Shown here: positions 35,380 through 44,597 of the stretch, piece by piece | Position numbering within the stretch: position 1 is the stretch's first letter | Layout: the number at the start of each line of letters is the position of its first letter | NCBI RefSeq assembly: GCF_025643335.1 | Contig: NZ_CP092489.1 | Span: 3,110,501-3,174,500 of the forward strand | Origin: Endozoicomonas sp. Mp262 | GTDB lineage: Bacteria; Pseudomonadota; Gammaproteobacteria; Pseudomonadales; Endozoicomonadaceae | Direction of reading: 5' to 3' | DNA length: 64,000 bases | The notes under the pieces: model-generated | Databases searched by the model: none | What the model saw: only the letters and a program-made list of their open reading frames with translations | Told to the model about the DNA's origin: nothing | Made by a program: the position numbers and the translations under genes

Positions 35380-35571
35380 AATAAAGAGGTGTGGTGGTTG
35401 CGGCTTTTAACTAGTTGTGGGGGCGTTTGTTGTTGCTTTGCCGTACTAAAGTGCGCCCGGTTAGAGAGCCATAATTTGATAGAGCTGTGATGGGCGTGCT
35501 TTAGTAATCGCTTCGCTTAATGAATAAGTCAGGAATATCCGGTTTTCAAACGAGTTTTGGTTTAGCCACGA

Positions 35572-35616
35572 AACCGCTGGTTTTGGCTGAGCACACGAGT
35601 AAACGTCAACAGCCCC
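35572..35616. repeat. Truncated copy of family 1 palindromic element
   Basis: From TTAGCCACGAAACCGCTGG to GTCAACAGCCCC (followed by TA at 35617-35618) it matches one end of the 261-bp TA-flanked element, with the rest missing. Confidence 0.75.
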
Positions 35617-35661
35617 TAATGCGTTTGACGTGTTCAATCTGATCGGGAGGTTTTCCTCTCG

Positions 35662-35787
35662 TTCCCAGTGTCCTGAGGGTGTCGCGAAAGTCTGAATTTT
35701 CTCCGTCGTCATCCCGTACAAGGACTGTACAGGGTGACGGCATTGAGTCTATTTCAGACTTTCGCGACACCCTCTCCTCGCTGGGAA
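35662..35787. repeat. Nested palindromic element (family 3)
   Basis: About 126 bp whose arms TTCCCAG...GGGTGTCGCGAAAGTCTGAA face the complementary TTCAGACTTTCGCGACACCC...CTGGGAA. A second palindrome (GTCATCCCGTACA / TGTACAGGGTGAC) forms the centre. Non-coding, distinct from family 1. Confidence 0.75.
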
Positions 35788-35865
35788 TGCATATGGGAGT
35801 TTCTGACTTTTACGGCTTGAAGAGGTATGCATTTCCAGGCTGGAGAGCGGTATGCCCTTTGTAAA

Positions 35866-36438
35866 TCAGGGTGTATATTCAAACACCTTGACAATTTTCT
35901 GAACCCCATGGGTATTGCGAACAACGCTAACGGCTGCCTGAGCTTCTTTCGGGCTGACAATTCCCATCAGGTATACAGTGCCTTTTTCTGTGTTTATCTT
36001 AATGCGGTCTGCTGACACGCGTTTTTCTGAAATCAGGCTGGTTTTTATTTTGGTGGTGAGCCAGGAGTCATTGCTCTGTACCAGCAGATCTGCTGCCGGG
36101 CTAACCGTGAGTTCGTTGTAGACCTGCTTGACATGGTCAAGGTTTTTAACGGTTTCTCCTGCCAGGTTTTTTAACTCGGGACTGGGTACCTGTCCAATAA
36201 TCAGTAAGGTGCCATTGAAGCTGACCACCTTGATGCGGGCTTGTTTTAATAAGGGGTCTGCTTTCTGGATATTGACTGTCGCAACGGTTTCCAGGGTCTG
36301 GTCATCCAGCCAACTGCCCCAGGTTCTTTCGGCAGGGTCAATTTTGATGGGATCTTCATTGATACTGCCAACAATGGTGGAGCAGCCGGATAAAAAGATG
36401 ACCATTCCGGCCAGAATCCATGTAATCACTCGTTTCAT
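35866..36438 (-). CDS. dolP: BON-domain outer membrane lipoprotein DolP (YraP)
   Basis: A 190-aa lipoprotein (MVIFLSGC lipobox, Cys 19) with two BON domains (about residues 45-115 and 122-190; IKVVSFNGTLLIIGQVPSPE and IKINTEKGTVYLMGIVSPKE). DolP binds anionic phospholipid and supports outer-membrane integrity. It is the last gene of the minus-strand lpoA-yraN-diaA-dolP group, in the same order as in E. coli. Confidence 0.93.
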   Translation of the reverse strand: MKRVITWILAGMVIFLSGCSTIVGSINEDPIKIDPAERTWGSWLDDQTLETVATVNIQKADPLLKQARIKVVSFNGTLLIIGQVPSPELKNLAGETVKNLDHVKQVYNELTVSPAADLLVQSNDSWLTTKIKTSLISEKRVSADRIKINTEKGTVYLMGIVSPKEAQAAVSVVRNTHGVQKIVKVFEYTP

Positions 36439-36482
36439 TAATGAACTTTCCTTAGGCTCTGCCTTAGCAACCTGACAGTGAA

Positions 36483-37112
<630 letters not shown>

Positions 37113-37122
37113 CTAATCCTGC

Positions 37123-37497
37123 TTAAAAAGCACCCTGAATCCATTCTAAGCGATTTTGCCTGCTGCCGTCATCGGTTGAAATCGCAACCACATCGTAACG
37201 GCACTCCCTGTAGGCGTGTTTCTTATGGTGCTGAAGAAAACACGCTGCTGATTTTTTTATTTTATTGACTTTTTGTGGAGTGATGCTGCTTTTGGCATCA
37301 ACCATCTGGTGTGCTGAACGGAAGCGAACCTCAATAAAGGTCAGGACATCTGCATCCAGCATGACCAGATCCAGTTCACCCAGTGGACAGGCAAAATTGC
37401 GGGCAACCAGCCTAAGGCCCTGCTTTTTTAAATAATGCAGGGCGGATTTTTCTGCCTGTGCACCTTTATGACTGAGTTTTTTTAGCTGCCACGGCAT
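37123..37497 (-). CDS. yraN: YraN/UPF0102 family endonuclease-like protein
   Basis: A 124-aa protein with the restriction-endonuclease-like core GELDLVMLDADVLTFIEVRF (D-ExV motif) and RNFACPLGE. Role unproven in the family. ATG 37497 is preferred to the adjacent TTG 37500. Overlaps the 3' end of lpoA by about 30 bp, so it is translationally coupled. Confidence 0.9.
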   Translation of the reverse strand: MPWQLKKLSHKGAQAEKSALHYLKKQGLRLVARNFACPLGELDLVMLDADVLTFIEVRFRSAHQMVDAKSSITPQKVNKIKKSAACFLQHHKKHAYRECRYDVVAISTDDGSRQNRLEWIQGAF

Positions 37498-39367
37498 CAA
37501 AATGACTCTTTTTAGGTTGTTTGACGGGCAGTGGAACTAACCGGCCGTTTTTAAAGATTTGCCATGTCAGTTCCCGGTCAACCCTGCGTCCGGCGTTAAT
37601 GCTGAGCCAGCCGGTGAGTCCTTCCACCTGGCTTCCTGGCAGGTTTTGTAACTGCTGGAGTTTAGGGTAAAGCTTATAGGCATCAGCCCCTAAGGCATAC
37701 AGGGTTCCATAGGGTCCCCTGGCCTGTGGCCAGGCTTTTGTTATATCAAGCTCAAGCTGGGATGTGGTGCCAGGCACCGACCATGGCATGATAGGTACCC
37801 TGATGCTGTCCATATCCTGATCCCGGGTGGCATAGGTTTTACCGGAAAATACCGTGGATGTGGCATAGACCGGAATGTCACCCGCAAACTGGTATGACAG
37901 GGCAGGTTTGATTTGTCGTGCTTCTGCCGGGCTTGATGCAATAAAGATCATATCAATATCTTGTCGCCGCCGGGCCTGAAAGCCAAGGGACTCCCTTAAT
38001 AAACGGGTGAGTTTGCGGGTTCTTTCATGGCTTTTGTCAACATGAAGCAGTTTGCCGGTGAGCTGGCTGAATTCGGCATTTTTTTCGTACTCGGCCTGAA
38101 TAGCCACTTCACCACCTCCATGATCCCAGGTTTGCTGGAATGCCTGAGCGACTTTTTTACCCCAGGAGGTCTTTGGGGTTAATACCATGGCGCGTTTATG
38201 CCCATCCAGCCTTGCCCGGGCTGCAACCATTCGGGCTTCGTCTTCGGTGGACAGGCCAAACTGGAAGAGGGTGGCAGAGGCATGGTTGATACTGCTGTCC
38301 TTGTCCTCCAGATAGTTCAGGGCCAGTATCGGGATTCTGGCAGCGATATCGCTATTGATTCGGGCAACATTATTTTTATCCAGTGGCCCGATAATTAATT
38401 TGGCGCCTTGCCCTATGGCGTGTTCCGCCAGTTGGTTAATGTCTTTATTGTAGGTATCAAGGATAATCAGTTCCGGTGTTTTTTTCTGCTGCCGGAACTC
38501 CTCATAGCTGGCTGCCATAATGCCATCCCTGATAGATATACCCACTTTTGCCAGGTTGCCGGTCAAGGGAAGCAGTACGGCAATTTTTTCTGGCCTGATA
38601 CTGGAGCTGCTTTTGATCTGGTTAAAATTATCAGGAATGTAGACATTACCCGGGTGAGTTGGCCAGCTTTTGACCCACTGTTGCAGTCCTGTCAATTGTT
38701 GGTCAAGGGGGGCGCCTGGTTGATAAAGGGAGGCCAGCTGGAGCCAGCCCTTTATATCGCCCTCAGGTGTTTGGTTCGCCAGATTATCAAGGCGTGATTT
38801 TGGAGCATGGAGCAAGGTTTGCCAAAACTCTTTCTGGTAGAGGGCCTGTTGTTGCCTGGAAAGCAGGGGTATGGCGCCCAGCCATTCATCCAGGGCCGCT
38901 GGATATTCCCCGAAACGGTTATAGGCCTTTGCCCGGAGGGCATGGGCTTTGGCAACGGTTGCCGGATCTGCACTATTGATAATGGCTTCCCGGTCCAGCC
39001 ATTCAAATACTTCCCAGTTTTGCCCGGTTTGTTCGGCAATACTGGCCTGTTGCATTGCCAGGGTTTCTTTCAGGTGGGTGGGTAGGTCATCGTAAATGAT
39101 GGGTTCCAGAATACTTTTGGCACGGGTGATGTCGGTGTCCATCAATATATCGGATGCCTGTATGATCAGTGCTGCATTTTCTGGAAAAGGAGAATTGGCA
39201 GCCCTGGTTAGCAGTTGATCAGCGGTTTTTTGCCCCTTAACCGGTACGCTGGGTAAAGAATCCGTGCGTATCCTGGCAGGACCCGAGCAACCAGTGACGA
39301 GAACAGCCAGGGAGATTGTAACCAGAACGTGGCGTATGATGTGTTTTTGCCTCATAAATGGCTTCAT
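37466..39367 (-). CDS. lpoA: Penicillin-binding protein activator LpoA
   Basis: A 633-aa outer-membrane lipoprotein that reaches through the periplasm to stimulate PBP1a. Lipobox AVLVTGC near residue 27. The N-terminal half is TPR-like helical repeats; the C-terminal half is a periplasmic-binding-protein fold (KIAVLLPLTGNLAKVGISIR, KLIIGPLDKNNVARI, AMVLTPKTSWGKKVAQAFQQ). Start ATG 39367; ATG 39355 is also possible. First gene of the group. Confidence 0.93.
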   Translation of the reverse strand: MKPFMRQKHIIRHVLVTISLAVLVTGCSGPARIRTDSLPSVPVKGQKTADQLLTRAANSPFPENAALIIQASDILMDTDITRAKSILEPIIYDDLPTHLKETLAMQQASIAEQTGQNWEVFEWLDREAIINSADPATVAKAHALRAKAYNRFGEYPAALDEWLGAIPLLSRQQQALYQKEFWQTLLHAPKSRLDNLANQTPEGDIKGWLQLASLYQPGAPLDQQLTGLQQWVKSWPTHPGNVYIPDNFNQIKSSSSIRPEKIAVLLPLTGNLAKVGISIRDGIMAASYEEFRQQKKTPELIILDTYNKDINQLAEHAIGQGAKLIIGPLDKNNVARINSDIAARIPILALNYLEDKDSSINHASATLFQFGLSTEDEARMVAARARLDGHKRAMVLTPKTSWGKKVAQAFQQTWDHGGGEVAIQAEYEKNAEFSQLTGKLLHVDKSHERTRKLTRLLRESLGFQARRRQDIDMIFIASSPAEARQIKPALSYQFAGDIPVYATSTVFSGKTYATRDQDMDSIRVPIMPWSVPGTTSQLELDITKAWPQARGPYGTLYALGADAYKLYPKLQQLQNLPGSQVEGLTGWLSINAGRRVDRELTWQIFKNGRLVPLPVKQPKKSHFDAVAAKKTQS

Positions 39368-39529
39368 TGCTCAGGGAGTATTAAGTTGTCTGGAATGCTA
39401 AGTATATAGCGATATCATTGTTGCGAAAACAGGAAGGTAATAAAGTCATCCTTCCGTCAAAGGAGTCTTATTGAAATATCAGCAAAATTCAGTATGAAGA
39501 GTCCTTTTTCACGATAGTATGAAAGTTAA

Positions 39530-41101
39530 TCAGGACTTTGGTTTGTTTTGTATACTTGTCTTTATGTCCTGCATGTCCTTGCTTAGTTGCTCAATTTGTT
39601 TTTTAGTACTTTCTTTTTCAGCGAGTTTTCGTTTTTGTGTTTCATTTTCCTTCTGGACTTCTGTTAGTCGCTCTGTCAGTTTTTGGGTTTTAGTTTGCTC
39701 GGCAGTTTGGTACCACAGCTGATAATGAGGAGTGCTTACATAGAGTTTGGGAGAGGGTCTGGTTAGCTGTTCTTGCAGAAGGGTAAACTCGGGTGAAACG
39801 GGGGTTATGGCATATGCAGACCGTGCCCGTTCCATGATGAACTGCCACCAGGTAGAGGAAGCTGTTATTCTAAAATATATTCTGACAGGGGTTTGTTGTT
39901 CTTGAGCATCAATAATGATGTGCTGATATTCAGAGTCTTTTATTTGTACTGTATGAAAGCATGGGTATTGCCCGCTATGGCTTTGAATGAATTCCCGGGA
40001 CAAAATTCGAAAGCCACGATGTTCAGGTATTATGTCTTTGCCTCTAGAGGTTGATAGAATGCTAATGGCGGTAGCATCTATTCTTGAAGGGTAATCATGA
40101 CCCCATGTTTCTGTTACAAAGATTCTTTTTTTAAGTGTTTCTGGATTACCTGAAGCCATTACGGTGAGTTCTGTAATAAAGGTATAGCCTTCAGTTTCTC
40201 CGGTTACTCCCGGAATAAAACTAACGTGAATCCGGGGGAAAAAACTGTCAGGGTGAACTGATGACTCAGCTTTTCGGCTGTTTTTTTCACTATCTTCATC
40301 TTCACTTTCCTCTTCTTCCTCCTCGTCTGAACCCATATCACTTTCTTCAGTTTCCCATAAACTAATAGGTAATTCGGTTTTGGAGATAGGTAAGAATTCT
40401 ATTGTGGTTGGTGAGCTGTCTTCTTCGTACCTTTCGTTCGCTTTTTGTTTTATGGGAGCGCATCCAGTACTGAAATAGACAAGGTTGTGATTAATTAATT
40501 CCTTTCTTTGAACAGTGAATCCATTATCTTGTTGTTTTTCTTGTATGTCTCCTAGCTCAAGTCTGGCCACTTTCGAGCTTTCGGAGTCTCTTGGAAAACA
40601 GAAAAAGACATCGGTTTTTTGTTCGGTTTTTTTTAAAAATACGAATTTGGACGCTTTTTCCTCACCCGTCTCCTTTTGTGTTGTCTTAAGTTCGCCTATT
40701 GTCCAGGCAGTTGCCAGGGGTACAGGGACCTCACCACCAGTCTGTTCAATTCTGATGGGTTCGGTGCTCGCCAGGTCAGGCACTTCAACCACGAATACAG
40801 TGGCTTTGTGCCATTGGGATTTGCAGTTGGCTATGGTTTTAAAATGAACCGTCTCTCCAGAGGGATTGTCGTGCCCTGGGATCTTGTTGTATGAAATTTT
40901 TAGTGAAGCATCTGCTGGCAGTGACCTGCTGGAATCTATAGAGGTGCTACGAATGGCCACAGGCTTATTGTCAGTAGTGAAAATAATGACCATATCCTGG
41001 CTGAAAAAATAAGGGAACCTGGCGGCCATTGCGGTTAGCGGGAGTAGAAATAATAGAAAACAGACTGTTTCTAAACACCGTTTAATAAGAAGATGCTTCA
41101 T
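39530..41101 (-). CDS. Orphan secreted protein with acidic segment and C-terminal coiled coil
   Basis: A 523-aa protein with a cleavable signal peptide (VCFLLFLLPLTAMA, cut near residue 26). The middle has an extreme acidic run (SDMGSDEEEEEESEDEDSEK, about residues 250-270), and the last 65 residues are a charged coiled coil (KLTERLTEVQKENETQKRKL). No family recognised. It sits between lpoA and rsmI, which are direct divergent neighbours in enteric bacteria, so it is probably inserted. Confidence 0.6.
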   Translation of the reverse strand: MKHLLIKRCLETVCFLLFLLPLTAMAARFPYFFSQDMVIIFTTDNKPVAIRSTSIDSSRSLPADASLKISYNKIPGHDNPSGETVHFKTIANCKSQWHKATVFVVEVPDLASTEPIRIEQTGGEVPVPLATAWTIGELKTTQKETGEEKASKFVFLKKTEQKTDVFFCFPRDSESSKVARLELGDIQEKQQDNGFTVQRKELINHNLVYFSTGCAPIKQKANERYEEDSSPTTIEFLPISKTELPISLWETEESDMGSDEEEEEESEDEDSEKNSRKAESSVHPDSFFPRIHVSFIPGVTGETEGYTFITELTVMASGNPETLKKRIFVTETWGHDYPSRIDATAISILSTSRGKDIIPEHRGFRILSREFIQSHSGQYPCFHTVQIKDSEYQHIIIDAQEQQTPVRIYFRITASSTWWQFIMERARSAYAITPVSPEFTLLQEQLTRPSPKLYVSTPHYQLWYQTAEQTKTQKLTERLTEVQKENETQKRKLAEKESTKKQIEQLSKDMQDIKTSIQNKPKS

Positions 41102-41346
41102 GTTCTTTCTCCTTACACAAGCCAGGTGTTGTCAGTGTTAGTTGATTGGAAAAGCTGTCAGTATGGGTGAATTTCTATAGGGTAATAATGGTCGATTATT
41201 AGCAGGCTGTTATATCAATACACAGTATCTTGACCCCTTTTAAAAACGATTGTAATGATGTGACAGATTATTAATCTGCCACCCATTTTCGGCGGTATGT
41301 TAAACTGGCAAATCTTCTTTGTTGAGCTGGTTTGTTAGGGACCCTA

Positions 41347-42189
41347 ATGTCTGAAGCTGTATTATATGTTGTTGCTACCCCCATCGGGAATTTGGGGGAT
41401 ATGACTCCAAGGGCAATAGAAGTGCTTAAACAGGTTGAAGTGATTGCCGCAGAAGATACCCGCCATAGCAGGCGGCTTCTTAACCATTTTGGTATTGGTA
41501 CACCACTGCTATCCTGTCATGAGCATAATGAACGCCAGCAAGCGGAAAAATTGCTGGCGCGTTTGCAGCAGGGAGACTCGGTAGCATTGATCAGCGATGC
41601 CGGAACACCGCTGATTTCTGATCCCGGCTATTTTCTCGTACGCACAGTGCGCGAGGCTGGCGTTAAAGTGGTTCCTGTGCCCGGAGCTTCGGCTATTATT
41701 GCGGCACTATCCGTCAGCGGCCTGGCCACAGACCGGTTCTTTTTTGAGGGATTTTTACCGGCAAAGTCCTCCGGTCGTAAGAAAAGGTTGGCGGAGCTGG
41801 CTGATTTTTCCTGTACCTGGGCGTGTTATGAATCTACTCATCGTATCAGTGATAGCCTTAAGGACTTCGCAGAGGTGCTAGGTGGGAGTCGATATATTGT
41901 TTTGGCCCGTGAAATGACCAAAACCTTTGAAACGGTTTTGGCGGGTACAATAAGTGAAGTGATGGCCTGTCTGGAAGACGACTCCAATCAATGCAAAGGG
42001 GAATTCGTATTGCTTGTTGAGGGGAAAAGGGAAGAGACGGGGCAGCTCATCGATAAAACAACCAGGGAGTTGTTGGCGCGTTTGTTACAAGAGTTGCCCA
42101 TTAAAAAAGCGGCGGCAGTGGTGGCCGATTTATCCGGGCATCGTAAAAAAGAGTTGTACGATCTGGCATTAACATTAAAAGACAGTTGA
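41347..42189 (+). CDS. rsmI: 16S rRNA 2'-O-ribose C1402 methyltransferase RsmI
   Basis: A 280-aa SAM-dependent enzyme that methylates the ribose of C1402 in the ribosomal decoding centre. Tetrapyrrole-methylase fold: LYVVATPIGNLGDMTPRAIE, VIAAEDTRHSRRLLNHFGI, ALISDAGTPLISDPGYFLVR and VPGASAIIAALSVSGLATDR are all diagnostic. ATG 41347 (AGGG 6-9 bases before) is preferred over a TTG at 41332. Its stop lies inside the -35 of the rnpB promoter. Confidence 0.96.
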   Translation: MSEAVLYVVATPIGNLGDMTPRAIEVLKQVEVIAAEDTRHSRRLLNHFGIGTPLLSCHEHNERQQAEKLLARLQQGDSVALISDAGTPLISDPGYFLVRTVREAGVKVVPVPGASAIIAALSVSGLATDRFFFEGFLPAKSSGRKKRLAELADFSCTWACYESTHRISDSLKDFAEVLGGSRYIVLAREMTKTFETVLAGTISEVMACLEDDSNQCKGEFVLLVEGKREETGQLIDKTTRELLARLLQELPIKKAAAVVADLSGHRKKELYDLALTLKDS

Positions 42190-42214
42190 ATAACAGTTGA
42201 ATGGCCGGTATTAT
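42186..42214 (+). promoter_or_regulatory. rnpB: rnpB promoter
   Basis: TTGAAT (42186-42191), 17-bp spacer, TATTAT (42209-42214). Start expected about 42221-42223, matching the RNA 5' end deduced from its terminal stem. Confidence 0.75.
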
Positions 42215-42222
42215 TCGTCGCC

Positions 42223-42600
<378 letters not shown>

Positions 42601-42799
42601 ATTTCTTTTTATCTTTCTTTGAAATAAAAATTAAATTTTTGCTTCCATATTGTTTTTAAAGTTTCTGCTTATATCACATCAGCAATACGGTATCTTATTA
42701 TCTAGTTTATTAATTTATAACGATAATTAACTGTTGTTCTGTGGGCTTTTCCTTATTTTCCATCTGTTAACAAAATAACCGTTCAGGTAGAAGCTACGC

Positions 42800-42828
42800 T
42801 TGACGTGGGTTTTGCACATTCCTATAGT
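42800..42828 (+). promoter_or_regulatory. mraZ: Pmra promoter of the dcw cluster
   Basis: TTGACG (42800-42805), 17-bp spacer, TATAGT (42823-42828); predicted start about 42835, just before the MraZ boxes. 42601-42799 is AT-rich with nothing else recognised. Confidence 0.75.
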
Positions 42829-42837
42829 GTCTTTGAG

Positions 42838-42872
42838 TGGTGTAATGTGGGTAATAGTGGGTTTAACTGGGT
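42838..42872 (+). promoter_or_regulatory. mraZ: MraZ operator (TGGG repeats, 10-bp phase)
   Basis: TGGGT begins at 42848, 42858 and 42868, with a degenerate TGGTG at 42838 in the same phase. Direct TGGG repeats every 10 bp before mraZ are the known MraZ binding site, so the cluster is likely autoregulated. Confidence 0.8.
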
Positions 42873-42914
42873 TGGACAGCAAAAAGGATTCAGGTATTCC
42901 AGGGAGCGTGGCAC

Positions 42915-43370
42915 TTGTTTCGCGGAGTCAATGCAATCAATCTTGATGCTAAAGGACGGATGGCAATACCTACCCGTTATCGGCAGATATTGCATGATCG
43001 TTGCAATGGCTCCCTTGTTGCAACCATTGATACAGATGAGTCCTGTTTATTAATTTACCCGCTGGATGAATGGGAAACCATTCAGGGGAAAATCGAAGCA
43101 TTACCCAGTTTTCATCCGATGACTCGCCGGATTCAGCGTCTTCTCATAGGCCATGCCACCGATCTTGATATGGATGGTAGTGGCCGAATTCTTGTGCCTC
43201 CACTTTTAAGAGATTATGCCGGGCTGGAAAAGCGCTGCATCCTGTTGGGGCAGGGTAAGAAATTTGAGCTTTGGAATGAGACAGCCTGGGATGAGTGTCG
43301 GGATCAATATTTACTAGAGGCCAGCGCTTCCGGGGAAACTCCTGAAGAGTTGCAGTCATTGTCGTTATAA
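42915..43370 (+). CDS. mraZ: Transcriptional regulator MraZ
   Basis: A 151-aa AbrB-like DNA-binding protein, first gene of the dcw cluster. Two MraZ repeats: FRGVNAINLDAKGRMAIPTR and GHATDLDMDGSGRILVPPLL. The start is TTG 42915 (FRGVNAINLDAKGR), with AGGGAG upstream; no ATG is available at this position. It represses its own operon in studied bacteria. Confidence 0.95.
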   Translation: MFRGVNAINLDAKGRMAIPTRYRQILHDRCNGSLVATIDTDESCLLIYPLDEWETIQGKIEALPSFHPMTRRIQRLLIGHATDLDMDGSGRILVPPLLRDYAGLEKRCILLGQGKKFELWNETAWDECRDQYLLEASASGETPEELQSLSL

Positions 43371-44297
43371 ATGATGAAATTAGCTGAGTTGCATAAAACT
43401 GTACTATTGACCGAAGCCGTGGACGCTTTGCTAACAGATCCAGAGGGGGTCTATATCGATGGCACTTTTGGTCGAGGGGGGCACAGTCGTGCAATTCTGG
43501 ATGGCCTTGCGGATAAAGGACAACTTTTTGGTATCGACAAAGATCCTTCAGCCATTACCGTTGGAAAAGATTTGGCTGGGGATGACCACCGGTTTGTGAT
43601 TTATCATGGCTCATTTACTGAATTGAATGAGTTACCGGCTACGGGTGGTGTTGATGGCATTTTGTTGGACTTGGGTGTGTCCTCGCCACAGCTGGATTGC
43701 CCGGAACGGGGTTTCAGCTTTTTGAATGATGGCCCACTGGATATGCGTATGAACCACGCCCAGGGTGAGAGTGCCGCAGAGTGGCTGGCCAGGGCTGAGG
43801 AACAGGAAATTAGCCGGGTACTCTGGGAATACGGTGAAGAGCGGTTTTCACGACGTATGGCTCGGGCCATTGTTCGGGAGCGGGAGATTGAGCCGATTGT
43901 CACCACGGCCCGGTTAGCCAGCATTATTGCAGGGGCCTGCCCTAAAAAGGAGAAGGGCAAGCATCCGGCCACACGGGCCTTTCAGGCCATCCGAATTCAT
44001 ATTAACAGGGAGCTGGATGACCTGATTGAATGTCTGGATAAGGCACTGGAACTGCTGAAGCCGGGAGGGCGACTGGTGGTGATCAGCTTCCACTCCCTGG
44101 AAGACCGGATTGCCAAACGGTTTATTCGTAAGCATGAAAAGGGTGATCCTTTGCCTAGCTGGTTGCCGGTTAGGGAAGATCAGTTAAACAAGCGGTTGAA
44201 AGCATTGGGTAAAGCCATAAAACCCTCTGAAACAGAGGTTAGGGAAAACCCCAGGGCAAGGAGTGCCATTATGCGTGTTGCCGAGAAACTGGCCTAG
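43371..44297 (+). CDS. rsmH: 16S rRNA m4C1402 methyltransferase RsmH
   Basis: A 308-aa SAM-dependent enzyme that methylates N4 of C1402, the same nucleotide RsmI modifies on the ribose. [20 protein letters not shown] is the SAM site; [25 protein letters not shown] and [20 protein letters not shown] follow. ATG 43371 starts directly after the mraZ stop; a second ATG follows at once. Confidence 0.96.
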   Translation: MMKLAELHKTVLLTEAVDALLTDPEGVYIDGTFGRGGHSRAILDGLADKGQLFGIDKDPSAITVGKDLAGDDHRFVIYHGSFTELNELPATGGVDGILLDLGVSSPQLDCPERGFSFLNDGPLDMRMNHAQGESAAEWLARAEEQEISRVLWEYGEERFSRRMARAIVREREIEPIVTTARLASIIAGACPKKEKGKHPATRAFQAIRIHINRELDDLIECLDKALELLKPGGRLVVISFHSLEDRIAKRFIRKHEKGDPLPSWLPVREDQLNKRLKALGKAIKPSETEVRENPRARSAIMRVAEKLA

Positions 44298-44300
44298 GTT

Positions 44301-44597
44301 ATGGATATATCACCACTGCGTGCGTTATGCAGTAAAAAGAATCTTTCAGTAGGTGTACTGTTGATGGCAGTAGTGGTTTCAGCTTTTGGCGTGAGTTATA
44401 GCGCCTACGAGAATCGTCGTTTACACAATCAGCTGCAACAGGAGCTGGAAAATCGAAACAGAGCCCAGGTTGAGTGGGGACGGTTGCTGCTGGAACACAG
44501 CACCTTAACCTCCCCGGGGCGGGTCGAGCAGGTGGCCGTCGAGCAACTCGGTATGGAAGTCCCAAAGGCCGGTGATATTGAAATGGTGATGCAATGA
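44301..44597 (+). CDS. ftsL: Cell division protein FtsL
   Basis: A 98-aa bitopic divisome protein. One transmembrane helix (about residues 17-36) follows a short cytoplasmic N-terminus; the periplasmic part is a leucine-zipper-like coiled coil (AYENRRLHNQLQQELENRNR) that pairs with FtsB. Its stop overlaps the ftsI start (ATGA). Confidence 0.93.
   Translation: MDISPLRALCSKKNLSVGVLLMAVVVSAFGVSYSAYENRRLHNQLQQELENRNRAQVEWGRLLLEHSTLTSPGRVEQVAVEQLGMEVPKAGDIEMVMQ

Noticed and set aside
35461-35721. 86-codon minus-strand frame between grcA and dolP
   Set aside because: It consists largely of two palindromic repeat fragments read through.
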